A DNA stretch of 64,000 bases from JACNKJ01 sp964344565 (lineage in GTDB: Bacteria > Krumholzibacteriota > Krumholzibacteriia > JACNKJ01): assembly GCA_964344565.1 (NCBI GenBank), contig CAYFNT010000016.1:17779-81778 (forward strand). The letters are read 5' to 3'. This document shows, in pieces, positions 23,067 through 32,221 of the stretch (position 1 is the first letter of the stretch; each line of letters starts with the position of its first letter). A program made the translations under genes and the position numbers. A model generated the notes under the pieces. It saw nothing but the letters and a program-made list of their open reading frames with translations. It was not told the DNA's origin and searched no databases.

Positions 23067-24265
23067 ATCTCGGCAAGCGCCTCGCACGCCCCCTGCGCAT
23101 CGTCGCCATCGGCGACGAGCTCATGCGCGGGGACCATCCCGACACCAACTCGCCCTGGCTGGCCGAACGCCTCGCCCAGCTGGGGGAGATTCCCGATTCC
23201 GTGGAGCAGCTTCCCGATCGCGCGGGCGCGGCCGAGGCCGCCGTGCGACGCTGGAAGGAAGAGGGCGGCACCCTCTTCCTCGAAGGCGGACTCGGGCCCA
23301 CCGAGGACGATGCCACCCGCGAGGAGATCGCCGCGGGACTGGGCGTACAGCTGGTCGAGAGCGCCGAGGCCGCCGAGATGATCCGGAATCTCGAGTCGAG
23401 GCGCGGAAGAACATTCACGGTCTACACCCATCGGCAGGCGCGCATGCCCGAGGGCTGCAGGCCCTTGAGCAATCCCGTGGGCACCGCGCCGCCCATCCTC
23501 TGCGAGAACGAGCGAGGCTTCCTGCTCGTGCTGCCCGGGGTGCCGTCGGAGTATCGCGCCGTCCTCGAGTCGCTGCTGCCCCTGTCCGAAAACGGCCTCG
23601 GCGCTCAGGAGTGGCGCCTGGCCGGACTGGGCGAGGACAAGCTCGCCACCGCCCTGGAAGGTATGCCCGGCCTGGAGCGGCTGGGTTTCTATCCCAACCG
23701 CGAGGGCATACGTGTGCGCGTGCCCGCCTCAGAGTTCGATCACGAGGAACTCGCAGGGCGGCTTGAACGGCATCTCGTCTCACGCAGGGGAGAGGCCCTG
23801 GAGGAGGTCGTGGCGGCGATGCTTCGCGAGCGCGGCGAGACCCTGGCCGTGGCCGAAAGCTGCACGGGCGGACTGCTGGGCGCGCGAATCACGCGTGTGT
23901 CAGGGGCCAGTGAAGTCTTCCTCGGCGGGGTGCAATCCTACGCCAACGAGGTGAAGGCGTCACTGCTCGGCGTGCCCGGTGCGATTCTGGAAGAGCACGG
24001 CGCGGTGAGCGAGGAGTGCGCGAGGGCCATGGCCGAAGGCGCGCGGGGCCGGCTCGGCGCCGATTGGGCCCTGTCCATCACGGGTATCGCGGGTCCCGGT
24101 GGTGGCACGGACGAGAAGCCCGTGGGCACCCTGCATATCGCACTGGCGGGGAAATCGGAGACGCGGCACATCGCGCGACTCGCGCCCTGGGGACGCGAGG
24201 ACAATCGTCGCTACGCGGTTCAGGAGGCCTTGACCCTGCTCTGGATGATCCTGCGCGATCAGTAG
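23054..24265 (+). CDS. cinA: CinA family protein (MoCF-like domain plus nicotinamide-nucleotide amidase domain)
   Basis: GTG 23054 is the only plausible start near the N-terminal motif and gives 403 residues, overlapping pgpA by 13 bases. The N-terminal MoCF-like / COG1058 domain has RIVAIGDELMRGDHPDTNSP, GGLGPTEDDATREEIA and PGVPSEY. The C-terminal PncC domain (about 245-400) has AESCTGGLLGARIT, GGVQSYANEVKASLLGV, GAVSEE and ITGIAGPGGGT, the active-site blocks that hydrolyse NMN to NaMN. Its last 7 bases overlap the convergent CotH gene. Confidence 0.92.
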   Translation: MVPLDLGKRLARPLRIVAIGDELMRGDHPDTNSPWLAERLAQLGEIPDSVEQLPDRAGAAEAAVRRWKEEGGTLFLEGGLGPTEDDATREEIAAGLGVQLVESAEAAEMIRNLESRRGRTFTVYTHRQARMPEGCRPLSNPVGTAPPILCENERGFLLVLPGVPSEYRAVLESLLPLSENGLGAQEWRLAGLGEDKLATALEGMPGLERLGFYPNREGIRVRVPASEFDHEELAGRLERHLVSRRGEALEEVVAAMLRERGETLAVAESCTGGLLGARITRVSGASEVFLGGVQSYANEVKASLLGVPGAILEEHGAVSEECARAMAEGARGRLGADWALSITGIAGPGGGTDEKPVGTLHIALAGKSETRHIARLAPWGREDNRRYAVQEALTLLWMILRDQ

Positions 24266-25635
24266 CCTTCGACGGCGAGCAGTTCCGCGGCCAGCTCGTA
24301 GCGCTCCGTGACATGATTTTCCAGGTATCCCAACTCGACCATGAAGTCCGCCGACTGCACCAGATAGCTGTAGCCGGGCTGTTCTCCGTCGTCGCCCACC
24401 ACGTAGGGCTCGATCATGGCGTGGGTCTGCTGATAGATGGGTGTCATGCGCGAAGGCGCGAAAGCACCGTGGATGATCTCATCGAGCAGCGTGAGGTAGC
24501 GATGCCAGTAGACCTCGTCCTCGACCAGGAAGTTGATGAGGGGCCAGCCGTCCTCCACATCGCTGAAGTCCAGGGCGACGGCGCCACCATTTTTGCCCGG
24601 CTGCAGGGTTTCGTTGTGATCCCAGGGAATCCAGCTCAGCACTTCGTTGCCGGGCTCGTTGTATAGATAGTAGTTGTGGAATTCCTTGCCGTAGCTGTCC
24701 CAGTTCTGGATGACGGTATTCACGGCCAGCCAGCGGATGAAGCCGTCCATATCGAAGACCGAGCCGAGTTGCCCACGCCAGGTGGCTGGCTCGCTGGTGC
24801 GCAGGTTCGAGTGCAGGGCCTCGTAGACCGCCGCCACGTCGCTCCAGTCGGAGCTGTCCTCGTTGCTCTTCTTGTCGAAATCGGCCTCGTCGAATGAACC
24901 CGCCGCGAAGGTGGCTCCCGGACCCTCGGGTTTGTAGAGGTTGCCGCCGTCTGAGAATTGCGTCTCGATGACCGTGTCGTCGACCACTTCCACCATGGTG
25001 TAGAGGCCGAAGTAGAGGGGGCCATCGCCATGGTCGATGAAGATGCGACAGGGAACGGTGTGGGCCACGGGCACTCCCGCCTCGCGCAGGATGCCCGCCG
25101 CCAGGTGCTCCCGCATGAGGGAGGGATCCTCGTAGCCATTCGAGAGCGAGAGCTGCTTGAAGCCGTAGAAGCGCTGGTTGTCGATCTCGGTCCAGGTGTC
25201 CTCGAACTCGTCGAAGTCGAGCTTCAGGGCCATCTTCCAGATGCCCGCCCGCCAGGCCGAGACCAGGCTCGAGTTCCCCTTGAAGCGCACGCCCACGTGG
25301 TACCACTCGATGCCCTCATGGAAGACCGAGCAGGGCACCCAGATGGGATTGTCGTCGGACGGCGGGGGTGGGAAGCCGCCCTGTCCGAAGGGGCCGTAGT
25401 GCTCTTCCATGTCCTCGAGCATGTCCTGCCAGTAGGCCGGATCGATGACCAGGTCCAGGCGCTGCACGGTTTCCTCGGGGAAGACCACATCGAAGTTCGG
25501 CGGCGTCGAGTTGCCGTGGGTGGGCTCGGTCCAGTCGGGCAGACCTTCCCATTCCACCGGGTCTGTGCTGGTCTCCCCGCAGGCGACAACCAGTAGCGGC
25601 AGCAGGATCAGGGCGGCGATGACTTTGATCGACAT
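24259..25635 (-). CDS. CotH-kinase-like lipoprotein
   Basis: ATG 25635 (MSIKVIAALILLPLLVVACG) gives a lipoprotein signal with lipobox LVVAC, so Cys18 or so would be lipidated. The 458-residue product shows CotH family blocks: VGVRFKGNSSLVSAW, MALKLDFDEFED, FKQLSLSNGYEDPSLMREHL, PLYFGLYTMVEVVDD, GNLYKPEG and, near the end, NWDSYGKEFHNYYLY with SWIPWDHNETL. Spore-coat CotH is an atypical secreted kinase; bacterial exported homologues are widespread and mostly unassigned. It shares a divergent promoter region with thpR. Confidence 0.85.
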   Translation of the reverse strand: MSIKVIAALILLPLLVVACGETSTDPVEWEGLPDWTEPTHGNSTPPNFDVVFPEETVQRLDLVIDPAYWQDMLEDMEEHYGPFGQGGFPPPPSDDNPIWVPCSVFHEGIEWYHVGVRFKGNSSLVSAWRAGIWKMALKLDFDEFEDTWTEIDNQRFYGFKQLSLSNGYEDPSLMREHLAAGILREAGVPVAHTVPCRIFIDHGDGPLYFGLYTMVEVVDDTVIETQFSDGGNLYKPEGPGATFAAGSFDEADFDKKSNEDSSDWSDVAAVYEALHSNLRTSEPATWRGQLGSVFDMDGFIRWLAVNTVIQNWDSYGKEFHNYYLYNEPGNEVLSWIPWDHNETLQPGKNGGAVALDFSDVEDGWPLINFLVEDEVYWHRYLTLLDEIIHGAFAPSRMTPIYQQTHAMIEPYVVGDDGEQPGYSYLVQSADFMVELGYLENHVTERYELAAELLAVEGY

Positions 25636-25670
25636 GGCGGTGACCTTTCGACGGGATCCGCGCAGGAGGT

Positions 25671-25741
25671 ATTCTAGCAGGACAAGTGCCAAAGCCCAAA
25701 TGCGGCGCCCGATTGTGCGGACACTATGGAGTTGTTATCCT
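25671..25741. promoter_or_regulatory. Divergent promoters of the CotH and thpR genes
   Basis: Minus strand: TTGGGC (25699-25694), 17 bases, TAGAAT (25676-25671) with TGC extension. Plus strand: TTGTGC (25713-25718), 17 bases, TATCCT (25736-25741) with TGT extension. The two -35 boxes are 13 bases apart. Confidence 0.6.
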
Positions 25742-25775
25742 GTTTTGACCAGCGAACTTAGCCCCTGGAGGGTGC

Positions 25776-26327
25776 ATGCGGCTATTTGTCGGACTTCCCC
25801 TGCCGCCCCAGCAGCGACAGACTCTCGAGCAGCATTTGGCGCCTTGGCGGACCGAGTATCCTCGTCTGAAGTGGGTCGATGCGGCCCTCTACCACTTCAC
25901 CCTTCAGTTCCTGGGCGACGTGGATCCGGATCGGGTGCCTTCGATCATGAAGGCCCTTTCGGAGCTTCGCAGCCTGGGCAGCTTTACCCTGGAGACCGGC
26001 GCCGCCTTCGCCATGCCTCCGGGAGCCCGCGCTAGGGTGCTGGCCCTGGGGCTCCTCTCCGGAGTGAAGTCGCTGCGGGATCTGGCGGCGGCCGTGCAGG
26101 AGGCCACGGCCGGCGTCGGATTCGAGCCCGAGCGCCGCGACTTCAAGGCCCATCTGACCTTGGCGCGCGTTCGCCGGGGAGAGAAGCTGGAACTGGATCC
26201 CGATCTGATCGGCACCCCGAAGGTTTCTTCCTTCCAGGCAGACGCCTTCCATCTCTATGAGAGCCAACTCCGGCCGCGGGGGCCCATCTATCGCTCGCTA
26301 TTGGAAGTGCCCTTGAACGACCGCTGA
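25776..26327 (+). CDS. thpR: RNA 2',3'-cyclic phosphodiesterase (2H family)
   Basis: The 183-residue protein carries the two HxTx motifs of the 2H phosphoesterases, HFTLQFLG (near residue 41) and HLTLARVRRG (near residue 127), and begins MRLFVGLPLP, as ThpR/LigT proteins do. These enzymes open 2',3'-cyclic phosphate on RNA ends. GGAGG precedes the ATG by 4 bases. It is monocistronic, and the next gene has its own promoter right after the stop. Confidence 0.92.
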   Translation: MRLFVGLPLPPQQRQTLEQHLAPWRTEYPRLKWVDAALYHFTLQFLGDVDPDRVPSIMKALSELRSLGSFTLETGAAFAMPPGARARVLALGLLSGVKSLRDLAAAVQEATAGVGFEPERRDFKAHLTLARVRRGEKLELDPDLIGTPKVSSFQADAFHLYESQLRPRGPIYRSLLEVPLNDR

Positions 26328-26329
26328 GT

Positions 26330-26359
26330 TTGGTCCGGCCCAGACCTCTGTGCTATAAT
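26330..26359 (+). promoter_or_regulatory. Promoter of the 26383 beta-helix gene
   Basis: TTGGTC (26330-26335), 18 bases, then a perfect TATAAT (26354-26359) with a TGC extension. The start codon is 23 bases further on, so the leader is very short. Confidence 0.7.
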
Positions 26360-26382
26360 TGATTATTCCACAGGAGTTTGCT

Positions 26383-27786
26383 TTGGCCAATCGACTGCTT
26401 CTCCTCGCCCTGCTTTTCTACCTGTCGCCGGTTTCGGCCCTGGTGCTGCACGTGCCCGCGGACATCTCCGAGGTCGAAAGCGCCATGCGTCTCGCCGACT
26501 ACGGCGACACGGTTCTGGTGGCGTCGGGCATCTACTATGAGCATTCGGTTCCGCTCTTCTCCGGCGTCACGCTGCTGGCCGAAGACATGGAGCAGGGCGC
26601 AACGGTGATCCACGCGGAAGACCATACCTTCGTGATCGTGGCCGAATACGTGGACGCCTCCGCCGTGCTCCGCGGCTTCACCCTTCGAGGCGCGGCCGGC
26701 AGTGCGCTCTTCCTGGACCAGTCTCATCCTCTCATCGCCGACTGCCTGTTCACCCAGAACGATGGATATGACGGTGGCGGAGCCCTGATCTGGGGGAGCG
26801 AGTCGCGCTTCGAGCGCTGTCGCTTCAGCGGCAACATCGCCTATCGCGGCGGCGCGGTACACATGATCGAAGGTGATTCGGAGCCGAGCTTCATCGACTG
26901 CGAGTTCTACTGGAACACCTCGCGGGAAGAGGGGGGCGCCCTCTGGGCCGAGGGCGCTCGGCCATACTTCGAGGACTGCGTCTTCTATGGCAACGAGAGC
27001 TTCATCGACGGCGGCGCGCTCTTCCTGCGCGAGTGCCCCTACGGAGAGCCGGTCTTCGCGGGATGCGTTTTCGCGGGGAACCACGCGCCGGGTCTCGGTG
27101 GCGTCGGATACCTCGACTTCAACTCACCCCTCTTCGAAGGCTGCACCTTCGTGGACAACGCCGCGGGCGGCGGGGCCCTCTTCCACCTGGACATAGCCTT
27201 CCCGCAGGTGGAGCGGTCCATCCTGGCCTTCAACGGTCCCGGTGATCTCATGGACTGCCACACCCTGGGCGAGCCGAGGATGTCCTGCTGCGACCTCTAC
27301 GGCAACGAAGGCGGCGACGAGGTCTGCGGCCTCGATCTCGGCGGAAACTTCAGCGCCTATCCCTATTTCTGCGACCTGGACGGCGACGATTGGTCCCTCG
27401 CCGCGAGCTCGCCCTGCCTGCCCCTGGGCAACAGCTGCGGCGTCCTCATCGGGGCCCGAGGGCTCGGATGCGAAGATCCTGTGGACGCGCCGGAGGCGGC
27501 GCCGGCGGGAACGCTACGACTCACGGCCTTTCCCAATCCATTCAATCCGTCGACAGAGATTCAAGTCAGGGTCGATAAGAGATCGAAGTTTGAACTTGAG
27601 ATCTATGATATCGCGGGTCGGCGCATCCGACGGTTGCATACGGTCAGCACATTGGGAAAAGGCCTGCACGAGTTTGCCTGGGACGGTGTGGATCAGGAGG
27701 GTCGTCCCGTGAGTTCGGGAGCCTATCTCCTCAGTCTTCAGCAGGATGGACGGCGGGAAACGCTTCGGCTCATATTGATTAAGTGA
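26383..27786 (+). CDS. Secreted beta-helix protein with T9SS-type tail
   Basis: TTG 26383 is the chosen start (AGGAG 8 bases upstream; MANRLLLLALLFYLSPVSA is a signal peptide), giving 467 residues. A beta-helix starts immediately (LVLHVPADISEVESAMRLAD, GDTVLVASGIYYE) and runs to about 300 with GGALxW..S...F..C.F.GN rungs. A closing segment follows (DLYGNEGGDEVCG ... SPCLPLGNSCGVLIGARGLGC), close to that of the 130-7785 array proteins. The end is a T9SS-type domain (FPNPFNPSTEIQVRV ... DIAGRRIRRL ... SSGAYLLSL ... LILIK) in place of the WxxVKxLY tail. Function beyond surface or extracellular location is unknown. Confidence 0.87.
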   Translation: MANRLLLLALLFYLSPVSALVLHVPADISEVESAMRLADYGDTVLVASGIYYEHSVPLFSGVTLLAEDMEQGATVIHAEDHTFVIVAEYVDASAVLRGFTLRGAAGSALFLDQSHPLIADCLFTQNDGYDGGGALIWGSESRFERCRFSGNIAYRGGAVHMIEGDSEPSFIDCEFYWNTSREEGGALWAEGARPYFEDCVFYGNESFIDGGALFLRECPYGEPVFAGCVFAGNHAPGLGGVGYLDFNSPLFEGCTFVDNAAGGGALFHLDIAFPQVERSILAFNGPGDLMDCHTLGEPRMSCCDLYGNEGGDEVCGLDLGGNFSAYPYFCDLDGDDWSLAASSPCLPLGNSCGVLIGARGLGCEDPVDAPEAAPAGTLRLTAFPNPFNPSTEIQVRVDKRSKFELEIYDIAGRRIRRLHTVSTLGKGLHEFAWDGVDQEGRPVSSGAYLLSLQQDGRRETLRLILIK

Positions 27787-27840
27787 GGTTTGCCGAATCC
27801 TGACTCACCTCCTAAAATAGTTCTTATTACTCCGAGGGTG

Positions 27841-27849
27841 TGATAGAAT
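27841..27849 (+). promoter_or_regulatory. Extended -10 element of the four-module beta-helix gene
   Basis: TGA precedes TAGAAT, 21 bases before the ATG. Transcription would start only about 14 bases before the start codon. Confidence 0.5.
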
Positions 27850-27870
27850 ACCGGGGTCAGGGGGTGTGCG

Positions 27871-30800
27871 ATGAAGCTGTTCCTGTCGATTCTGTTTTTC
27901 TTCCAGGCATCGTTCTCGGTCGCTCTCGGTGCCATCATCCACGTGCCCGCCGAGGAGCCTACGATCCAGGACGGCCTTTGGGCGGCCCAGGTGGGAGACA
28001 CGGTACAACTCGCGCCGGGCATCTACTCCGAAAGCGCGCAGCTCCGCGAGGGTGTGCTGCTACGCGGAGATCCTCTCGATCCTTCTTCCGTGCAAATCGA
28101 CGCGAGCAACGAGTATTTCGCGTTTCTTGGGCACTCCATTTCAGAAAACCCACCGGCCGGGATCGAGGGCATCAGCATCTCGGGTGCCATATCCAATGCG
28201 ATTGTGGTGTCGGAATTCAGATTGGAAGTCAGATACTGCCACTTCCTCGACAACGGCCAGTTCGATTCGGCCTTCTGGGGTGGCGCGATCTCCTGCACGA
28301 TTAGTTCTCACCTTAGCGTGGAGTACTGCGTCTTTTCGGGGAACCAATCCGAGCGGGGCGGAGCCGTCTACATTGCGGCTGCGGACTATTCCGAGAATGC
28401 CGGCATCGAGAACTGCACCTTCTTCGGCAATCAGGCGCAATACGGTGCGGGCATCGCCGTGGAAGGTCCTCTGAATATCAGCCTGAGGAAATCCATTATT
28501 GCCTTCAACGAGGGAGGTGGGGCTGTTTTCGGCTTGCCCTACGACGCCATCGTCACTGGTTGCGACAGCTATGGGAACGTGGGTGGAGATGAGCTCGAGG
28601 GATCAGGGGGCGGCAACTTCAGCGCGGATCCGCTTTTCTGTGAGGCCGGCCTGGGGGATTTCCGATTGCACGAAGACTCTCCCTGTCTGCCCGAGAACAA
28701 CGATGGGGTCCTGGTGGGAGCCTACGGCGAAGGGGAATGCGAAGCGCCAATCTGCGAGACCCTGCTCGTCCCCCAGGAGTATTCGACATTGTCCGAAGCT
28801 CTAGCGCACACCTACGCATGCGACACTGTGCTCGTGGCTCCTGGTACCTACTACGAGAATATCCGGCTGCGCGCTGGAGTCGTGCTGGTCAGCACCCACG
28901 GTTTCGAGTCGACAATCATCGATGGGCAAACATCCGGCACAACCGTCACACTCGGCTTTGATCGCGAGGCTGATCGAGTTTCCGCCCCAATCGTAATAGA
29001 TGGATTTGCGATTCGAAACGGCAGCGAATCGGGACTTTCGCTTTGGGGTGTTCACGCGGAGATCCGAAACTGCTGGATCACACAGAACATCTCGTCCCAT
29101 CGGGGAGGAGGCATCTACATCCGTGATTGTGATCCGGTAATCTCCGACTGTATCATTTCCAGAAACACCTCCTTTGAGGGTGGCGGCATCTTCCTATACA
29201 ATTCCGATGCCGAGGTTTCAGGAACCACGATCGTGGGAAATGAAGCCGCGACCGGGGCTGGAGTCGCCAACTTCATCGCCTCCTGGCCCAGTTTCCAAGG
29301 ATGTCTCATCGCCTTCAATTCCATCGGTGAAGGTGTGAGTTGCTGGTCACCGATGATCAATCTGTCTTGCTCGATCCTCTACGGCAATACTGGTGGTGAT
29401 GAGTTTTGCGGTATTGATGGTGGCGGCAACCTCTGGGAAGACCCTCTTCTATGTGATTGGGCGGAAGGCGATTTCACTCTCTATGCCGAATCACCATGTC
29501 TTCCGGAGAACAATTCCTGCGGCATCCTGATCGGAGCTGGCGGAATAGGGAATTGCGATCTCCCGGATTGCGATAAGATCCTAGTCCCTCAGGATTACTC
29601 CAGCATCCAAGAAGCTCTGAGCATGACAGGCATCTGCGATACGGTGCTGGTCGAACCTGGCTACTATACAGGCAATATCAGCATTCCAACGGGTGTCGCT
29701 CTCATTTCAACCGGTGGCGCGGACCTCACGTTCATCACCGGTAACGGCGAAGGATCCGTCATCGATATCGGTTTGTCGATAAGAGAGGACAGGGAGGGAG
29801 AAGTCTCCACCCTCGAGGGTTTCACCATTTCAGGGGGCACGACCTCTGGGATATCCGTCCATTTCGAGGACGCGATAATCCGTGGGTGCATCATCGAAGG
29901 TAATTCGACCGAGGAGAATGGCGGAGGTATAAAATGCCTTAGCGCGTCGCCAACCATCGAAGACTGTACGATCAGGGCGAACTTCGCCCAAGCTTATGGT
30001 GGCGGAGTATTCCTTGGAGAGTATTCCTCGGCCCAACTCCTTCGCTGCGTCATCTCGGAGAACCGCGCCGCGCGAGGTTCGGCGCTATTCGCGACCGGAA
30101 GTTCCTATCCCCGCTTGGAGTCCTGCACGCTGGTCGAAAACCTCGCCATGAGCGGAGAGGGTACGATCTACTCACAGGATCTCTCCACGCCCATAGTGGA
30201 CCGCAGCGTGATCGCCTTCAACGACGGCGGTGAAGCCATCCATTGCGGGGACGATGGATCCGCCCTCATCCTATGCAGTGACCTTTTCGGAAACATGGGA
30301 GGTGACGAGCTCTGTGGGATCGACGACGGCGGCAACTTTTCTGCCAATCCCCTGTTCTGCGATCTCGGTGCCGACGACTACCGCTTGAGCGTCGATTCCC
30401 CCTGCCTGCCCGAAAACAACGAATGCGCGGAGCTGATCGGAGCTCGAGGCCTGGGCGACTGCGATGCGCCGGACTGCCGCGTCCTGCGCGTACCCGAGCA
30501 GTTCGCCACCATCTGTGAAGCGCTCGAGCTGGCCGCCTATTGCGATTCCGTTCTAGTCGGTCCGGGAATCTATGCAGAATCGCTGGTCATGCCCTCCGGG
30601 GTGACGCTGCTGGGTAGCGGTCCCGACTCCACGATTCTCGAGGGGCAGGGATCGGGAACGGTGCTGAACATCGGCGGGAGGTCAGATGCATCGGCGGACA
30701 GCTCCACGACCTACGTCGCCGGCTTCACCATTCGCGGCGGCGGCGATTCGGGACTGGTGATTCGCAACGCTTCCCCAACCATCGAGAACTGCGTGATCCG

Positions 30801-31989
30801 CGACAACACTTCCCCTGACAGGGGTGGCGGCGTGAAACTGTGGATGTCCACGCCGACCTTCATCAATTGCAGAATCGAAGAGAACCTCGCCATCGAAAGC
30901 GGGGGCGGCGTCTGGATGGACGCGAGCACTTCGAGTTTCCATGGCTGCATGATCGCCGGCAACCTTAGCGAGGGAGTGGGCGGCGGGCTTCATACCGTTG
31001 ATGCCGCACTCGTATTAAGCAATTCCCACATCGAAGACAATCAAGCCTTCAGAGGCGGTGGGCTCTACGGCGATGGAAGCCTGACGATTACGCCGGATGT
31101 GGTGTTCAGTGGAAACGAGGCTAGCGAGAACGGCGGTGGCATGTACCTGACGCTCCATGAAGATCGCGAGCTAGTCGGAATGAAGATCGTCGAAAACTTT
31201 GCCGGCGGAGAGGGCGGAGGCATCTACATCCACTCTTCGTCTATGCATAGCAACCTCTTCAGCGAACTCCTCTTCGCCCGCAACGAGGCTTCGCTCGGGG
31301 GCGGCGGCGTGGTGGTGGATCACGGAGCGCTCACCATCGAACGATGCACCTTCGCGGCTAACCGAGCCCCGGAAGGCAGCAACCTGCGGCTTAGCCAGGG
31401 CAGCAATCCCTATCTGGATCGCTGCATTGTCGCCTTCGGAGAGCTCGGTGCTGGCATCCAATGCGAGATGCCCTCCAGCGTCGATGCCGATTGCTGCAAT
31501 GTCTTCGGAAACGAAGGCGGCGACGAGATCTGCCTGGGTGAAGGCGAGGACAACTTTTCGGAGGACCCATGGTTCTGTGATTTCGAGGGTGGGGACTACA
31601 CGCTCGCCTTGGGATCGCCCTGTCTACCTCCCGGAAATGATTGCGGCGTCCTGGTGGGAGCCTTCGATCAGGGCTGCGACCTGCCCGTCGATGGACAGTC
31701 CCACCCGCCACAGGGCCTGAGCCTGTCCGCCTATCCCAATCCCTTCAATCCATCGACATGGATACGTTTCAACCTGGAGACGGACTCTGAAGTGCGCCTG
31801 GGCATCTATGATATCGCCGGGCGAAGGATCCAAACGCTGTTTCCGGGTACGAAGCTGGTTGCCGGTGGGCATCAGATCGTCTGGAACGGTCGGGACGATC
31901 GTGGGAGAGAGATCTCCAGCGGGATCTACTACCTGCGTTTGGAGACCGCCGAAGCGATCCTTAGCCGGAAGCTGGTGCTCCTGAAATAG
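27871..31989 (+). CDS. Giant secreted protein of four tandem beta-helix modules with T9SS-type tail
   Basis: This 1372-residue protein has a signal peptide (MKLFLSILFFFQASFSVALG) and four related modules at about 17-294, 295-566, 567-868 and 869-1270. Each opens with a (L)VPxxYSSIxEAL ... CDTVLVxPGxY motif and holds beta-helix rungs. Each ends in a closing segment of the type FGNxGGDELCGIDxGGNFS ... SPCLPENNxCGxLIGA. The tail is YPNPFNPSTWIRFNLE ... DIAGRRIQTLFPG ... SSGIYYLRL ... LVLLK. The modules equal the single-module protein just upstream, so the gene grew by internal duplication. Module 4 is longer by about 100 residues. Third-position GC looks lower than in the housekeeping genes nearby. 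No enzymatic motif is recognised. Confidence 0.87.
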   Translation: MKLFLSILFFFQASFSVALGAIIHVPAEEPTIQDGLWAAQVGDTVQLAPGIYSESAQLREGVLLRGDPLDPSSVQIDASNEYFAFLGHSISENPPAGIEGISISGAISNAIVVSEFRLEVRYCHFLDNGQFDSAFWGGAISCTISSHLSVEYCVFSGNQSERGGAVYIAAADYSENAGIENCTFFGNQAQYGAGIAVEGPLNISLRKSIIAFNEGGGAVFGLPYDAIVTGCDSYGNVGGDELEGSGGGNFSADPLFCEAGLGDFRLHEDSPCLPENNDGVLVGAYGEGECEAPICETLLVPQEYSTLSEALAHTYACDTVLVAPGTYYENIRLRAGVVLVSTHGFESTIIDGQTSGTTVTLGFDREADRVSAPIVIDGFAIRNGSESGLSLWGVHAEIRNCWITQNISSHRGGGIYIRDCDPVISDCIISRNTSFEGGGIFLYNSDAEVSGTTIVGNEAATGAGVANFIASWPSFQGCLIAFNSIGEGVSCWSPMINLSCSILYGNTGGDEFCGIDGGGNLWEDPLLCDWAEGDFTLYAESPCLPENNSCGILIGAGGIGNCDLPDCDKILVPQDYSSIQEALSMTGICDTVLVEPGYYTGNISIPTGVALISTGGADLTFITGNGEGSVIDIGLSIREDREGEVSTLEGFTISGGTTSGISVHFEDAIIRGCIIEGNSTEENGGGIKCLSASPTIEDCTIRANFAQAYGGGVFLGEYSSAQLLRCVISENRAARGSALFATGSSYPRLESCTLVENLAMSGEGTIYSQDLSTPIVDRSVIAFNDGGEAIHCGDDGSALILCSDLFGNMGGDELCGIDDGGNFSANPLFCDLGADDYRLSVDSPCLPENNECAELIGARGLGDCDAPDCRVLRVPEQFATICEALELAAYCDSVLVGPGIYAESLVMPSGVTLLGSGPDSTILEGQGSGTVLNIGGRSDASADSSTTYVAGFTIRGGGDSGLVIRNASPTIENCVIRDNTSPDRGGGVKLWMSTPTFINCRIEENLAIESGGGVWMDASTSSFHGCMIAGNLSEGVGGGLHTVDAALVLSNSHIEDNQAFRGGGLYGDGSLTITPDVVFSGNEASENGGGMYLTLHEDRELVGMKIVENFAGGEGGGIYIHSSSMHSNLFSELLFARNEASLGGGGVVVDHGALTIERCTFAANRAPEGSNLRLSQGSNPYLDRCIVAFGELGAGIQCEMPSSVDADCCNVFGNEGGDEICLGEGEDNFSEDPWFCDFEGGDYTLALGSPCLPPGNDCGVLVGAFDQGCDLPVDGQSHPPQGLSLSAYPNPFNPSTWIRFNLETDSEVRLGIYDIAGRRIQTLFPGTKLVAGGHQIVWNGRDDRGREISSGIYYLRLETAEAILSRKLVLLK

Positions 31990-32128
31990 CGTAGCGGTTG
32001 TCGGAGGACCGGCCTCCCGCCGCCGATGTTGACAGAGCCGCTCCGCAAGACCCTGGGGGGACTCGGTTTCCCCGCGGCACGATCCTTCCAGCGGCCGCAC
32101 TTTCCGCGGAAATCCCGCAAGAATCCAT

Positions 32129-32158
32129 TTTACGACCCCGCCGGGGAAGTGCTAAGTT
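32129..32158 (+). promoter_or_regulatory. Candidate recA promoter
   Basis: TTTACG (32129-32134), 18 bases, then TAAGTT (32153-32158) with a TGC extension, about 64 bases before recA. I saw no SOS-box-like palindrome nearby. Confidence 0.5.
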
Positions 32159-32221
32159 CGCCCCGGAAGATGGGCCGCAGCGCGGCGGATGGATAGGTCC
32201 GCCTTGTCCAAGGAGAGAAGC

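Noticed and set aside
31990..32221. SOS (LexA) box upstream of recA
   Set aside because: I found neither CTGT-N8-ACAG nor GAAC-N4-GTTC type sites in the gap.
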